Origin: Baffinella frigidus
Taxonomy: Eukaryota; Cryptophyceae; Cryptomonadales; Baffinellaceae
DNA: 10,898 nucleotides
Direction of reading: 5' to 3'
Assembly: GCA_026770585.1 (NCBI GenBank)
Contig: MU646577.1
Location: 370,451-381,348 of the forward strand
The first letter of the stretch is position 1. The number at the start of each line of letters is the position of its first letter. Of this stretch, positions 1 to 6,611 are shown piece by piece. Below the pieces are notes generated by a model, which saw nothing but the letters and a program-made list of their open reading frames with translations, was not told the DNA's origin and made no database searches. A program made the position numbers and the translations under genes.

Positions 1-125
1 GAACCCTGAACCCTGAACCCTGAACCCTGAACCCTGAACCCTGAACCCTGAACCCTGAACTCTGAACCCTGAACCCTAAACCCTGAACCCTGAACCTAAA
101 ACCCAAAACCCAAACCCCTAAACCC
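1..125 (+). repeat. Degenerate telomere-like array, GAACCCT/CCCTAAA type
   Basis: The + strand reads about a dozen 7-mers of the form CCCTGAA, drifting to CCCTAAA and AAACCC variants toward position 120. CCCTAAA is the C-rich strand of the TTTAGGG telomere repeat of plants and many algae. The CCCTGAA variant suggests an old interstitial or subtelomeric tract rather than an active telomere end. Confidence 0.85.
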
Positions 126-605
126 TGTGGTGCAGGTGATGGGGGACCACTCTCTCTCAGAGATGGGGGCTCTCCAGGATGGGAATTGGTCGATCGCGAG
201 CGTCTTTTGCAGAGACGGGGGTTGAACAATCGCGTGCGTTGCGTGACAGCGAGTGTGTGGTGCAGGTGATGGGGGACCACTCCCTCTCGGGGATGGGGCG
301 CGTCGAAGTCTCGCGCTGCACCCTCTGCCGCTATGTTAGGCATGGGTGTTATGCCAACATTGCAACACCCATCCTACGTGCCACAAACGTGGCATAAACA
401 GTGCAATCAGGGATCTTCCGGAATGAAATCGCGTGGGTGTATTGCAGGTGATGGGACGGGGATTGAACACTCGCGTGCCTGCGTTGCGTGACAGAGAGTG
501 TGATCACGCAACGTTGCGTGACAGCGAGAGTGTGGTGCAGGTGATGGGGGACCACTATCTCTCGGGGATGGGGCGCGTCGAAGTCTCGCGCTGCACCCTC
601 CGCCG
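125..605 (+). repeat. Direct repeats sharing a GTGGTGCAGGTGATGG core
   Basis: The string GTGGTGCAGGTGATGGGG followed by GACCACT occurs at about 126, 256 and 531. The second and third copies continue into the same GGGGATGGGGCGCGTCGAAG and CTCGCGCTGCACCCTC stretch (to about 325 and 600). Upstream of both is a shared GTTGCGTGACAGCGAG block. A short hairpin (ATGGGTGTT at 342-350 with AACACCCAT at 364-372) lies between the copies. Open frames across this stretch on both strands simply follow the repeat, so I do not call genes here. Confidence 0.75.
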
Positions 606-650
606 CGAATCTCTCCACAGGTTGTTGATCGTGGCTCGCGGACTATTCTC

Positions 651-691
651 AAGTTGACGTTCTGGTTTTGCGGTGCAAATTGTGTTAACTT
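651..691 (+). repeat. 40-bp element with 9-bp inverted ends, copy 1
   Basis: This copy starts AAGTTGACG and ends TGTTAACTT, an imperfect match to the CGTCAACTT end of the other copies. It carries a GCGGTGCAAAT core. It is 41 bp long, against 40 bp in the others. It is probably part of an interspersed repeat or very small foldback element; a protein-binding site is also possible. Confidence 0.6.
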
Positions 692-790
692 TGGGGCGAA
701 ACATAGCGCTGCATCCTCCGCCGTGACTCTCTCCACAGGTTTCGAGCCTCTTGGCTCTGCCTCTGTCGGGTTGGCTCGTGGACTACGGTC

Positions 791-830
791 AAGTTGGCGT
801 TCTGGTTTTGCGGTACAAATCCGTCAACTT
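791..830 (+). repeat. 40-bp element with 9-bp inverted ends, copy 2
   Basis: Left end AAGTTGGCG (one change from consensus), right end CGTCAACTT, core GCGGTACAAATC. It has the same orientation as the copy at 651 and exactly the same length as those at 933 and 2037. Confidence 0.65.
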
Positions 831-932
831 TGGGGCGAAACATAGCACTGCACGCTCCGCCGCGACTCTCTCCCCAGGTTCCAGTCTATTTGGGCTCATC
901 AATTTGGTGAGCCCGGGCTCTTTCCCCCGCCA

Positions 933-972
933 AAGTTGACGGAGTTGTACCGCACACCCAGCGTGTCAACTT
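933..972 (-). repeat. 40-bp element with 9-bp inverted ends, copy 3 (inverted)
   Basis: It reads AAGTTGACG on the + strand, then a GTTGTACCGC core, then TGTCAACTT. The core is the reverse complement of that in copies 1 and 2, so this copy is flipped. With the copy at 791 it could form a long foldback with a ~100-nt loop. Confidence 0.65.
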
Positions 973-1108
973 GAGAAAAGTCTGTGAGGGCGCGTGGAGG
1001 TCTCCCGCCGCGACTCTCTCCACAGATGAATCCCCCAAACCCCACCCCCTAAACCCCAACCCCAAACCGCGTCAACTCACGTCACCCGCCCCTCCTGCCT
1101 CGCGCGGC

Positions 1109-1465
1109 GGCGCCATCACTTACGGCGAGTTAGTCACACGCACCCTTACGTATTGGCGCCGCGTGAGACCTCAACGGAACACTCCTCTGGACCCCAGGAA
1201 TTCAAAGGCTTCGGGACGCGGGTCCCGCACCCTCTCGCGAACGGGTGTGTGACTAACTCGCCCTAAGTGATGGCGCCTTTACACACCCTTACGTGTTGGC
1301 GAGAGGGTGAGAGATCATCGTCCCGAAGCCTTTGGATTCCTCGGGCCCAGAGGAGTGTTCCGGTAGGTGTAGGGCGCAGAGTTTATTGTTCAGGGTATAT
1401 AGTTTAGTGTTTAGTGTCAAGTGTTTAGTGTTTAGTGTGACTAACTCGCCGTAAGTGATGGCGCC
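1109..1465. repeat. Nested foldback with a 31-bp repeat in three copies
   Basis: The 31-bp segment at 1109-1139 (starting GGCGCCATCACTTACGGCG) is the reverse complement of 1247-1277 (30/31) and of 1435-1465 (31/31). Inside is a second inverted repeat, 1175-1218 against 1319-1362 (41/44). CCCTCTCGC near 1230 also pairs with GCGAGAGGG near 1300. A CACCCTTACGT motif follows each copy. The architecture is that of a foldback (MITE-like) element, perhaps two nested insertions. No transposase is encoded. Confidence 0.75.
1372..1436 (+). repeat. TTTAGTG short tandem tract
   Basis: About five TTTAGTG-like 7-mers lie between the foldback arms. They resemble degraded TTTAGGG repeats in the G-rich-strand orientation. 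Confidence 0.5.
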
Positions 1466-1495
1466 TCCACACACCCTTACGTGTTGAGCTGACAA

Positions 1496-1801
1496 GTTTT
1501 GCAACGCAACGCCTCGTTCTTCTTCTCTTCTTCTTTATTACTCTCGATACAGGTCCTAGAAAGGCCCTTTAGCCTTGAGTTGAGTGATACAATGTCTATG
1601 AGCCTCAAGAGAGAGCCCGCATCGTTCGAAACAAGATGAGCTTTACATCGTTTCTCTTGTGAACGCCCGCGTGACCGGTCACGCGGACGCCGAAGCCAAC
1701 TGTCCGAGGTGACTGCCTTGGCGTGTTCCAGGCGGCTCGCTTGAACCGTGTCAGTTTTGCAACGCAACGCCTCGTTCGAAACAAGATGAGCTTTACATCG
1801 T
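1496..1801 (+). repeat. Duplicated segment, first copy interrupted by a 103-bp insert
   Basis: The block GTTTTGCAACGCAACGCCTC plus GTTC occurs at 1496-1519 and 1754-1777. The block starting CGTTCGAAACAAGATGAG occurs at 1623-1651 and 1773-1801. In the second copy the two blocks join through a single CGTTC. In the first they are separated by 103 bp (1520-1622), and CGTTC is present on both sides. The insert is pyrimidine-rich at its start and has no clear terminal inverted repeats. Confidence 0.75.
1667..1686. other. Perfect 20-bp palindrome
   Basis: CCGCGTGACCGGTCACGCGG is fully self-complementary, with no spacer. It lies between the two copies of the duplicated segment. It could be a cruciform or a dimeric binding site; no role can be assigned. 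Confidence 0.8.
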
Positions 1802-2036
1802 GTCAGGGTTTAGATTCTGGATTGAGGGTGTCAGGGTTTTGTGTGGTACCAGGGAAACCCTCAACGCCAAACCCTAAAAGGGGTGCGTCGCAGAGCGCAC
1901 CGGTGCCGGGTGAAGCGGTGTTGGAGCCATTGGACGATTTCGAGGTCACGTGGCTCGCTGCGCGGCGCGGCTTTACTTCTCCTGGCGGCGCGTGCGATCT
2001 CTCCGATTTCGTGAGCCCGGGTCCTTTTTCGCTCGG
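1802..2036. other. Stretch without recognisable genes
   Basis: It contains a few degraded GTCAGGGTTT motifs and GC-rich sequence. Open frames are present on both strands but show no family resemblance and overlap the flanking repeats. Confidence 0.4.
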
Positions 2037-2076
2037 AAGTTAACGGATTTGTACCACAGACCCAGAACGTCAACTT
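2037..2076 (-). repeat. 40-bp element with 9-bp inverted ends, copy 4
   Basis: Ends AAGTTAACG and CGTCAACTT, core TTTGTACCACAGACC; same orientation as the copy at 933. It is preceded by GTGAGCCCGGG, as is copy 3, so the repeat unit extends at least 30 bp beyond the element. Confidence 0.65.
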
Positions 2077-2129
2077 GAGAATAGTCGGCCGACCAGACAC
2101 GGCGGGATGGCAGGAGCGGCATAACACCC

Positions 2130-2262
2130 AACGGCATAAGCCCTGACCCCTGAGCCCTACTCCCTGAGCCCTGATCCCTAAGCACTCATCCCTAAGCCCT
2201 GAACCCTTAACCCCTAACCTGAGCCCTACACCTTAAACCCAAAATCCTAAACCAGAAGCGGA
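2130..2262 (+). repeat. Highly degenerate telomere-variant tract
   Basis: A series of CCCTGA, CCCTAAG, CCTAAACC and similar words in the C-rich orientation, with irregular spacing. Confidence 0.65.
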
Positions 2263-2270
2263 GGTGATGA

Positions 2271-2600
2271 TCCCTAACCCCTCTGAATCATCAACCCTGT
2301 GAGCACCTGCTGATCAGGAGCGGCAGGGCACGTGCTTGCTGGAAGAATGATCATGATGATACCACCCTGGAGGGACTTGCGGCCAATCCCGAATAACCCT
2401 TTATCGCAAAAGGTGACATGATTTATACCACTAAAATACATATTAGACCGTTTTGTACCAGATCCATTCATCACGGGGCAGCCGCATTGCGGCCGCATCT
2501 CAAGGGGAGTTGACTTAAGAATGCTCAAAATACCATAATGTTCCATCCAGGGTGGAAAGATAAATATTTCTTCCTACGTAGTGTCAGCAGGAGCACCCCT
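2271..2600. other. Moderately AT-rich unique stretch, no gene recognised
   Basis: Base composition differs from the GC-rich surroundings. CCACCCTGGA near 2362 is inverted as TCCAGGGTGG near 2546, possibly the ends of a ~195-bp decayed element. A CAGGAGCGGCAGGGC word at about 2315 is shared with 2766 and 3022. No protein family is recognisable on either strand. Confidence 0.35.
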
Positions 2601-2625
2601 AAACCCTAGACCCTAGACCATAGAT

Positions 2626-2648
2626 TCTCAACCCTCAACCCTCAACCT

Positions 2649-2693
<45 letters not shown>

Positions 2694-2697
2694 ACCT

Positions 2698-2756
<59 letters not shown>

Positions 2757-2760
2757 ACCC
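2626..2760 (+). repeat. (TCAACCC)n array, about 19 units
   Basis: A nearly uniform 7-bp array of TCAACCC, a telomere-variant unit. Two units carry CCTT instead of CCCT (near 2648 and 2697), exactly 49 bp (seven units) apart. That points to a block duplication within the array. Confidence 0.85.
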
Positions 2761-2765
2761 CAAAC

Positions 2766-3147
2766 CAGGAGCGGCAGAGCACTAGACGTCGGCGAACTCG
2801 TCCGCCTAGCGGGGCGGCAGGAGCTATTTGACATTTGGCAAATCACGGAGGGGAATTTCGTGATTTCTCTCCCAAAGTGGCCGATTTGTGGTGCACACAA
2901 CAGAAAGACTCTGTTTCGGCAGCTCAACCCAGGATCTTGCGTGGCGTGGCAGGATATGTTGGCGGGAACGAAGCTCCTGTTCTGCACGCCTCTCCGCTGG
3001 GTTCTGACGGCGCGGGGCCGGCAGGAGCGGCAGAGCGCCTGCTTGCTGGAATGCGACGCCGACGTCGGTGACCTCACGAAAGGAAGCACGGCCTTTCTAC
3101 AGAACAAGTTCCGGTGTCCGCCTATGTTGGGAGCTCGAAGAACCTGA
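2766..3147 (+). other. Open frame of uncertain coding status
   Basis: One frame stays open from inside the preceding array to a TGA at about 3145. From about 2782 its residues read LDVGELVRLAGRQE, later GRQERQSACLLECDADVGDL. A similar DVADL-encoding stretch recurs at about 3412 (GACGCCGACGTCGCCGACCT). There is no convincing start codon. Part of it (2862-2915) resembles the flanking region of the 40-bp element in reverse, and its end overlaps the repeat at 3081. It could be a decayed coding repeat or chance. No family is recognised. Confidence 0.25.
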
Positions 3148-3160
3148 AGGACCTAAAGGA
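3081..3160 (+). repeat. Dispersed repeat with conserved reading frame, copy 1
   Basis: It shares about 80 bp with 4117-4192 and, inverted, with 4705-4775. In the frame beginning at 3081 it encodes RKHGLSTEQ, followed by VPVSAYVGSSKNLKDL (3108-3155). All differences from the 4144 copy across those 16 codons are synonymous. It may be a fragment of a multicopy coding element. No named family is recognised. Confidence 0.55.
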
Positions 3161-3309
3161 CCCGTCTGCAGGTTTGAACCCTACACCGCGCGCTGATTCC
3201 AGCAAAGAGTCCTAGCGCTGCCTCACTCCGGTTGATCTGCCTGCAGATTGACCCCTGAACCCTGCACCCTGAATGATAAACCCTAAGGGTCTCGGGCTGA
3301 GCAGGAGGA

Positions 3310-3386
3310 GGAGGGCTGAGGGTTGAGGGTTGAGGGTGTAGGGTTCAGGGTTTAGGGTTTAGGGTTTAGGGTTTAGGGTTCAGTGT
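3310..3386 (-). repeat. TTTAGGG tract, G-rich strand on +
   Basis: GGGTTGA and GGGTTCA variants lead into about four perfect TTTAGGG units (3346-3376). The orientation is opposite to most other telomere-like tracts in the window. Confidence 0.85.
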
Positions 3387-3441
3387 TCAGAAGGGGTCTG
3401 GGACGCCGACGTCGCCGACCTCATCCGTCTGCAGGATGGCC

Positions 3442-3552
3442 CCTGAACCCTGAACCCTAAACCCTAAAACATAAATCCTAAACCCTACACCTGAAACCCT
3501 ACACCCTACACCCTACACCCTAAACCCTACACCCTACACCTTACACTCTACG
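3442..3552 (+). repeat. CCCTAAA / CCCTACA tract
   Basis: CCCTGAA and CCCTAAA units change to repeated CCCTACA units toward 3545. The tract faces the TTTAGGG tract upstream across a ~55-bp spacer. Confidence 0.8.
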
Positions 3553-3591
3553 GGCTGCGCCGGGTGCGAGGCAGTCGACTGTGCGCTGCTC

Positions 3592-3712
3592 TACAGGCGT
3601 ACCTCGCCCACAACAAACTGCTTCCCCCCTTGGACCACCACAGGGCCCTAGGCATAAGCCTACTGTACGGTCCTAGGGGGGCGCGGTTTCTTATGAGCGA
3701 GGTACCCCTGTA
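3592..3712 (+). mobile_element. TA-flanked ~122-bp foldback element, copy 1
   Basis: It starts TACAGGCGTACCTCGC and ends GCGAGGTACCCCTGTA, with inverted arms and a centre rich in CCTAGG and GGGCCC. Ends of the form TA-CAG...CTG-TA suggest a Tc1/mariner-type (TA-targeting) non-autonomous MITE. Translated on the minus strand the arms give peptides such as RGTSLIRN, which explains the open frames here without implying a gene. Confidence 0.75.
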
Positions 3713-3811
3713 CCCCAGGGTGCTGCTCGAGCAGGACACGCGCGCGGCTGGGGCGCATGGAGCGCCCGGGTGGGGGCTCGATCTGTTCTCAGCTGCCGGG
3801 GGCTGCCTTTT

Positions 3812-3884
3812 TTCCCCTCTCTCTCTCTCTCGCTCTCGCTCTCTCTCTCGCTCTCTCTCTCTCTCTCGCTCGCTCTCTCTCTCC
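3812..3884 (+). repeat. CT-rich microsatellite (TCTCTCGC variants)
   Basis: A long run of TC dinucleotides interrupted by GC. Four overlapping frames on both strands stay open only because the tract is low-complexity; they encode Ser/Leu or Arg/Glu repeats. Confidence 0.9.
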
Positions 3885-3995
3885 CGGCAGCTGCGAGTGC
3901 TGTACATGGGCGTGTCATTACACGGCGGTTTCTGGGTCACTCGCGCGCGAGTGTGTGCTGCTTTGGGACTCCCCCGCCGAGGGACGCCTTGACGG

Positions 3996-4083
3996 CTGTC
4001 GGGAATTTATTTAAATCGATATATGTATATATATATCATTATAAATTTAAATAAAGGATCCTTCTATTTGAATAAAGGATCCT
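3996..4083 (+). repeat. AT-rich tract with a ~20-bp tandem duplication
   Basis: A TATATATAT-rich segment precedes two tandem copies of AATAAAGGATCCT (about 4050 and 4070). A run of 12 G follows at about 4091. The base composition is unlike the flanks. Confidence 0.7.
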
Positions 4084-4116
4084 CTGCACCGGGGGGGGGG
4101 GGTGATGTGATCCGAA

Positions 4117-4192
4117 AGGAAGCATGGCTTTCCCGCAGAACTAGTTCCAGTTTCGGCCTATGTTGGGAGCTCGAAGAACCTAAAGGACCTGG
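4117..4192 (+). repeat. Dispersed repeat with conserved reading frame, copy 2
   Basis: It encodes RKHGFPAEL followed by VPVSAYVGSSKNLKDL (4144-4191). The frame stays open downstream as AEINEFLTKCTRLNGVW and on to a TAA near 4360. Whether this longer frame is expressed cannot be told. Confidence 0.55.
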
Positions 4193-4495
4193 CGGAAATC
4201 AATGAATTTCTTACGAAATGCACACGCTTAAACGGTGTGTGGGAAGGGAGGGAGAGGCGCGAACGTTCTGTGGGGAGGCTTCTGTCCCGTCTTGTAGGAG
4301 GTGGAGTTAGAATCCATCCGGGAAAGGCTCGTATGAGTGGCCGACACGGGGTACAGTAAGTGGTACAATGCCAAGCATGTGCGGCGCTGACGCTGGTTGT
4401 TTGGCAATAAATTATCAATCTCTCTCTGTCTCGTCTTCCTGGCATGTTTGTGTCGTCTCGTTATTTTGAGGAGGCCAGATTAAGTCAGGCAGAGC
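4193..4495. other. Stretch with no recognised feature
   Basis: Apart from the possible extension of the upstream reading frame, it contains only an AATAAA word near 4409 and a short CT-rich run near 4420. Confidence 0.3.
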
Positions 4496-4617
4496 TACAG
4501 GGGTACCTCGCTCATAAGAAACCGCCCCCCCCACTAGGACCACCATAGGGCCCTAGGGATAGCCTACTGTAGGGTCCTAGGGGGGGGGCGGTTTCTTGTG
4601 AGCGAGGTACCCCTGTA
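4496..4617 (+). mobile_element. TA-flanked ~122-bp foldback element, copy 2
   Basis: This is the best-preserved copy. The arms beginning CAGGGGTACCTCGCTCA match the reverse complement of the right end over about 35 bp with one mismatch. TA lies immediately outside both ends. It is in the same orientation as the copy at 3592 and has no coding capacity. Confidence 0.85.
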
Positions 4618-4704
4618 GGTTGTGGCCATCTCGTGTGGCATCACAGAACCAAGTCTTCTCATCGTGCCCGACTCAATCCGCTCGCCGCGAGCTCTCTCTT
4701 GGGA

Positions 4705-4775
4705 AGAGCTTGAGGTCCTTTAGGTTCTTTTAACCCCCACCATAGGCGGACACTGGAACTGGTTCTGCCGAAAAG
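4705..4775 (-). repeat. Dispersed repeat with conserved reading frame, copy 3 (decayed)
   Basis: It is the reverse complement of the repeat at 3081 and 4117. The equivalent frame (4712-4759) reads VPVSAY then GGG, a stop codon, and KNLKDL, so it is broken. Confidence 0.55.
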
Positions 4776-4809
4776 ACATGCCCACCCATCGAAGCTCTCT
4801 TTCGAAAAC

Positions 4810-4931
4810 AACAGAGGTACCTCGCTCATAGCAAAGCGCCTCCCCCTAGGACCCTACAGTAGGCCTATGCCTAGGGCCCTACGGTGTTCCTAGGAAGGGG
4901 ATCAGTTTCTTATGAGCGAGGCACCCATGTA
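4810..4931 (-). mobile_element. TA-flanked ~122-bp foldback element, copy 3 (inverted)
   Basis: The arms match the other copies, but the internal asymmetric segment (CCTAGGACCCTACAGTAGG first) is inverted relative to them. The left flank is AA rather than TA, and the right flank is TA. Length is again 122 bp. Confidence 0.75.
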
Positions 4932-5005
4932 TGCAGCCTTGCAACTGGTTCGCGAGGTCTGTGAGGCGGAAAGGAGGGGTTCATTCAGTACATCGCGATG
5001 CTCTC

Positions 5006-5143
5006 CCACTTAGCAGCCACCGGGGCCTTCACGGATACAGTCCATCTAAAGGGTTTGTACTAGAATCTTATCCATCGCCCTGGAACCTAACCGGAATTTC
5101 ACCTTGAAATCAAGGTGAAAAGGAACTCACCGCTGCTAAGTGG
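5006..5143. mobile_element. 138-bp inverted-repeat element
   Basis: The ends CCACTTAGCAGC (5006-5017) and GCTGCTAAGTGG (5132-5143) are perfect 12-bp inverted repeats, and partial pairing continues inward. Inside is an 11-bp perfect hairpin, TTTCACCTTGA (5097-5107) with TCAAGGTGAAA (5110-5120). It is a candidate MITE or structured RNA; only one copy lies in the window. Confidence 0.55.
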
Positions 5144-5460
5144 CATGCTGCTGTCTCACTGTCTCTCCACAGCGCACCAGCGTGTCAGTCACCCTCCTGC
5201 ACTGTAGCCCACCACCAGCAACCCGTAGCAGCTTTTACCGGATCCTCTCAAGGATGCGGGCATTTGATTTTAAAAAAATCTTTCGTGTGACCCTACGGTG
5301 GGAAACCCTAGGGACCTCGAATTGCTGACGGGAGACACCCAAGAGATTTCTTGGGTTTAGCTGAAAATTACTTCAGTACCCGACCCGGTTATAAGCTGCA
5401 ACGGGTTGCTGGTGGTACGGAGAGTGCGGTGCACCAAATGGTTAGAGAGCCAGAGACCTT
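5144..5460. other. Stretch without a recognised gene
   Basis: It holds one short hairpin (ACCCAAGA at 5337-5344 with TCTTGGGT at 5349-5356). A segment near 5288 (ACCCTACGGTGGGAAACCCT) weakly resembles the centre of the TA-flanked element. A 62-codon + frame here shows no family resemblance. Confidence 0.35.
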
Positions 5461-5690
5461 GATTACGACCAGGGTTTTGGAGAGAGTGTCGAGGTGATTA
5501 ATAGCAGGTTTGGTGAGTGAGAGACGTCTATTAATAGCAGGTTTGGAGAGTGAGAGAGACTATTACCAGGGTTGGCGAGAGAGAGGCGGTGATCAATACC
5601 AGGGTGGGAGAGAGAGAATTAGAGAGAGAGGGAGGCGTGTATTCACACCAGGGTTGGAGAGAGAGAGAGAGAGGGGCGTCTGTTAATAGG
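5461..5690 (+). repeat. GA-rich minisatellite, ~30-49 bp units
   Basis: Units of the type ATTAATAGCAGGTTTGGAGA or ATTACCAGGGTTGG, followed by GAGAGAG, begin at about 5461, 5496, 5529, 5561, 5591 and 5640. They drift from AGCAGG to ACCAGGG. The open frame across it is an artefact of the GA-rich repeat. Confidence 0.75.
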
Positions 5691-5773
5691 AGAGCCATGT
5701 TGGTTTCCGAGAGTGCTGTCAGCGTTGCTCAGAAAAAGAATGATTCCGTGCACGGAGAGACGACCTGCCTGGA

Positions 5774-6340
5774 GCTGGGGCCTGCCGGTTCCGAAACGCT
5801 GGCAGCCATGAGTTCCGGTCTCCTGCCACGCGAGAGCAAGAGCGAGCTTCCCCCTCCTTCCATGCGGCTGCTCGGAAGGGTGTCGAGCTTGATGCAGCCT
5901 CGCGACCGGGCGAGACTTGATTGCAATACGCTACGAGTACGAACGCCTCGGCCAGCTCGCTGTCCCCTGGGCACACACACACCCTCATCCTGGCAGGAGC
6001 CAGAGGAAACTCGGACCTATCCATAAACCCTACGAGCTCGTATAAGTTGGTTTGAGAGAGATGTGTCAGCGTTCCCCCGCCTGCCGGTTCCGAAACTGTG
6101 AACAGTCCGTCTGTGCGGCTTCTCGAGGAGCTTCATCGTGACCGTACGAGACTTGACCGCAATATGCTACGCACGCCTCTGCTCGATCGATCTCCCCTGC
6201 TGGGCAGAGTTTCGGAACCGGCAGGCCCCAGACGGAACTGACTTCCGTCTGTGCGGCTTCTCGAGGAGCTTCCTCGCGACCGGGCGAGACTTGATCGCAA
6301 AACTACGCACGCCTCTGTTCGCTCACTGCGCTCTCCCCTG
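5774..6340 (+). repeat. Triplicated ~90-bp repeat with CTGCCGGTTCCGAAAC motif
   Basis: A block with GCGGCTTCTCGAGGAGCTTC, then CGAGACTTGATCGCAA and ACGCACGCCTCTG, occurs near 6110 and 6248. A diverged copy lies near 5862. The motif CTGCCGGTTCCGAAAC is present at about 5778 and 6081 and, inverted, at 6211. The copies fall in different + frames and differ by small indels, so the frames here (up to 158 codons) are probably not genes. Confidence 0.65.
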
Positions 6341-6611
6341 CTGCCCCCCCTCATCCTGCCACGCTGGACAGGTAGAGGAAACTCGGGAATGCCAGAGGAA
6401 AACCGTGTTACCCCAAGTTAACTTTACCCGTGAAAACGGCTCCACCGCGTACCAGATTCACATTTATCGATTTTAAAAACTCCAAAAGTGGATTTAAAAG
6501 GGTACCTGGCCAGCCTGGTGTGGCTATCTCGGTCATCCTCGGGACCGATCTCTGACGTAGCAAGGTTGGCAGGGAGCCTCGCAGGTCTGTGGTGTAGAGC
6601 CGCGTGCCGAC
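6341..6611 (+). other. Region upstream of the CAP-Gly gene
   Basis: No repeat or other gene is recognised. AT-rich words (TTTTAAAAACTCC and GGATTTAAAAGGG, about 6471-6500) lie roughly 110-140 bp before the start codon and could hold a promoter, but no consensus element can be assigned. A stop in the CAP-Gly frame at 6558-6560 limits the coding region on this side. Confidence 0.3.

Larger units (their letters stand above)
597..1026. repeat. Tandem/inverted cluster of ~120-145 bp units
   Basis: A CTCCGCCGCGACTCTCTCC motif followed by ACAGG recurs with small changes at about 597, 716, 857 and 1003. Between the motifs lie copies of a 40-bp element. The copies at 651 and 791 are in one orientation and the copy at 933 is inverted. 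Nothing else coding-like is seen here. Confidence 0.7.

Noticed and set aside
1-125. A true chromosome end
   Set aside because: Units are mostly CCCTGAA variants, and similar tracts in both orientations occur throughout the window, so they are interstitial.
3548-4054. Several overlapping 75-142 codon frames on both strands
   Set aside because: They run through the CT microsatellite and the foldback arms, giving Ser/Leu or Arg/Glu low complexity; no independent coding evidence.
5420-5475. tRNA-like word GGTTAGAGAGCC
   Set aside because: No cloverleaf pairing and no GGTTCGA B-box can be found.
5550-6480. Frames of 158 and 112 codons on + and shadows on -
   Set aside because: They follow a GA-rich minisatellite and a triplicated repeat whose copies lie in different + frames with indels.
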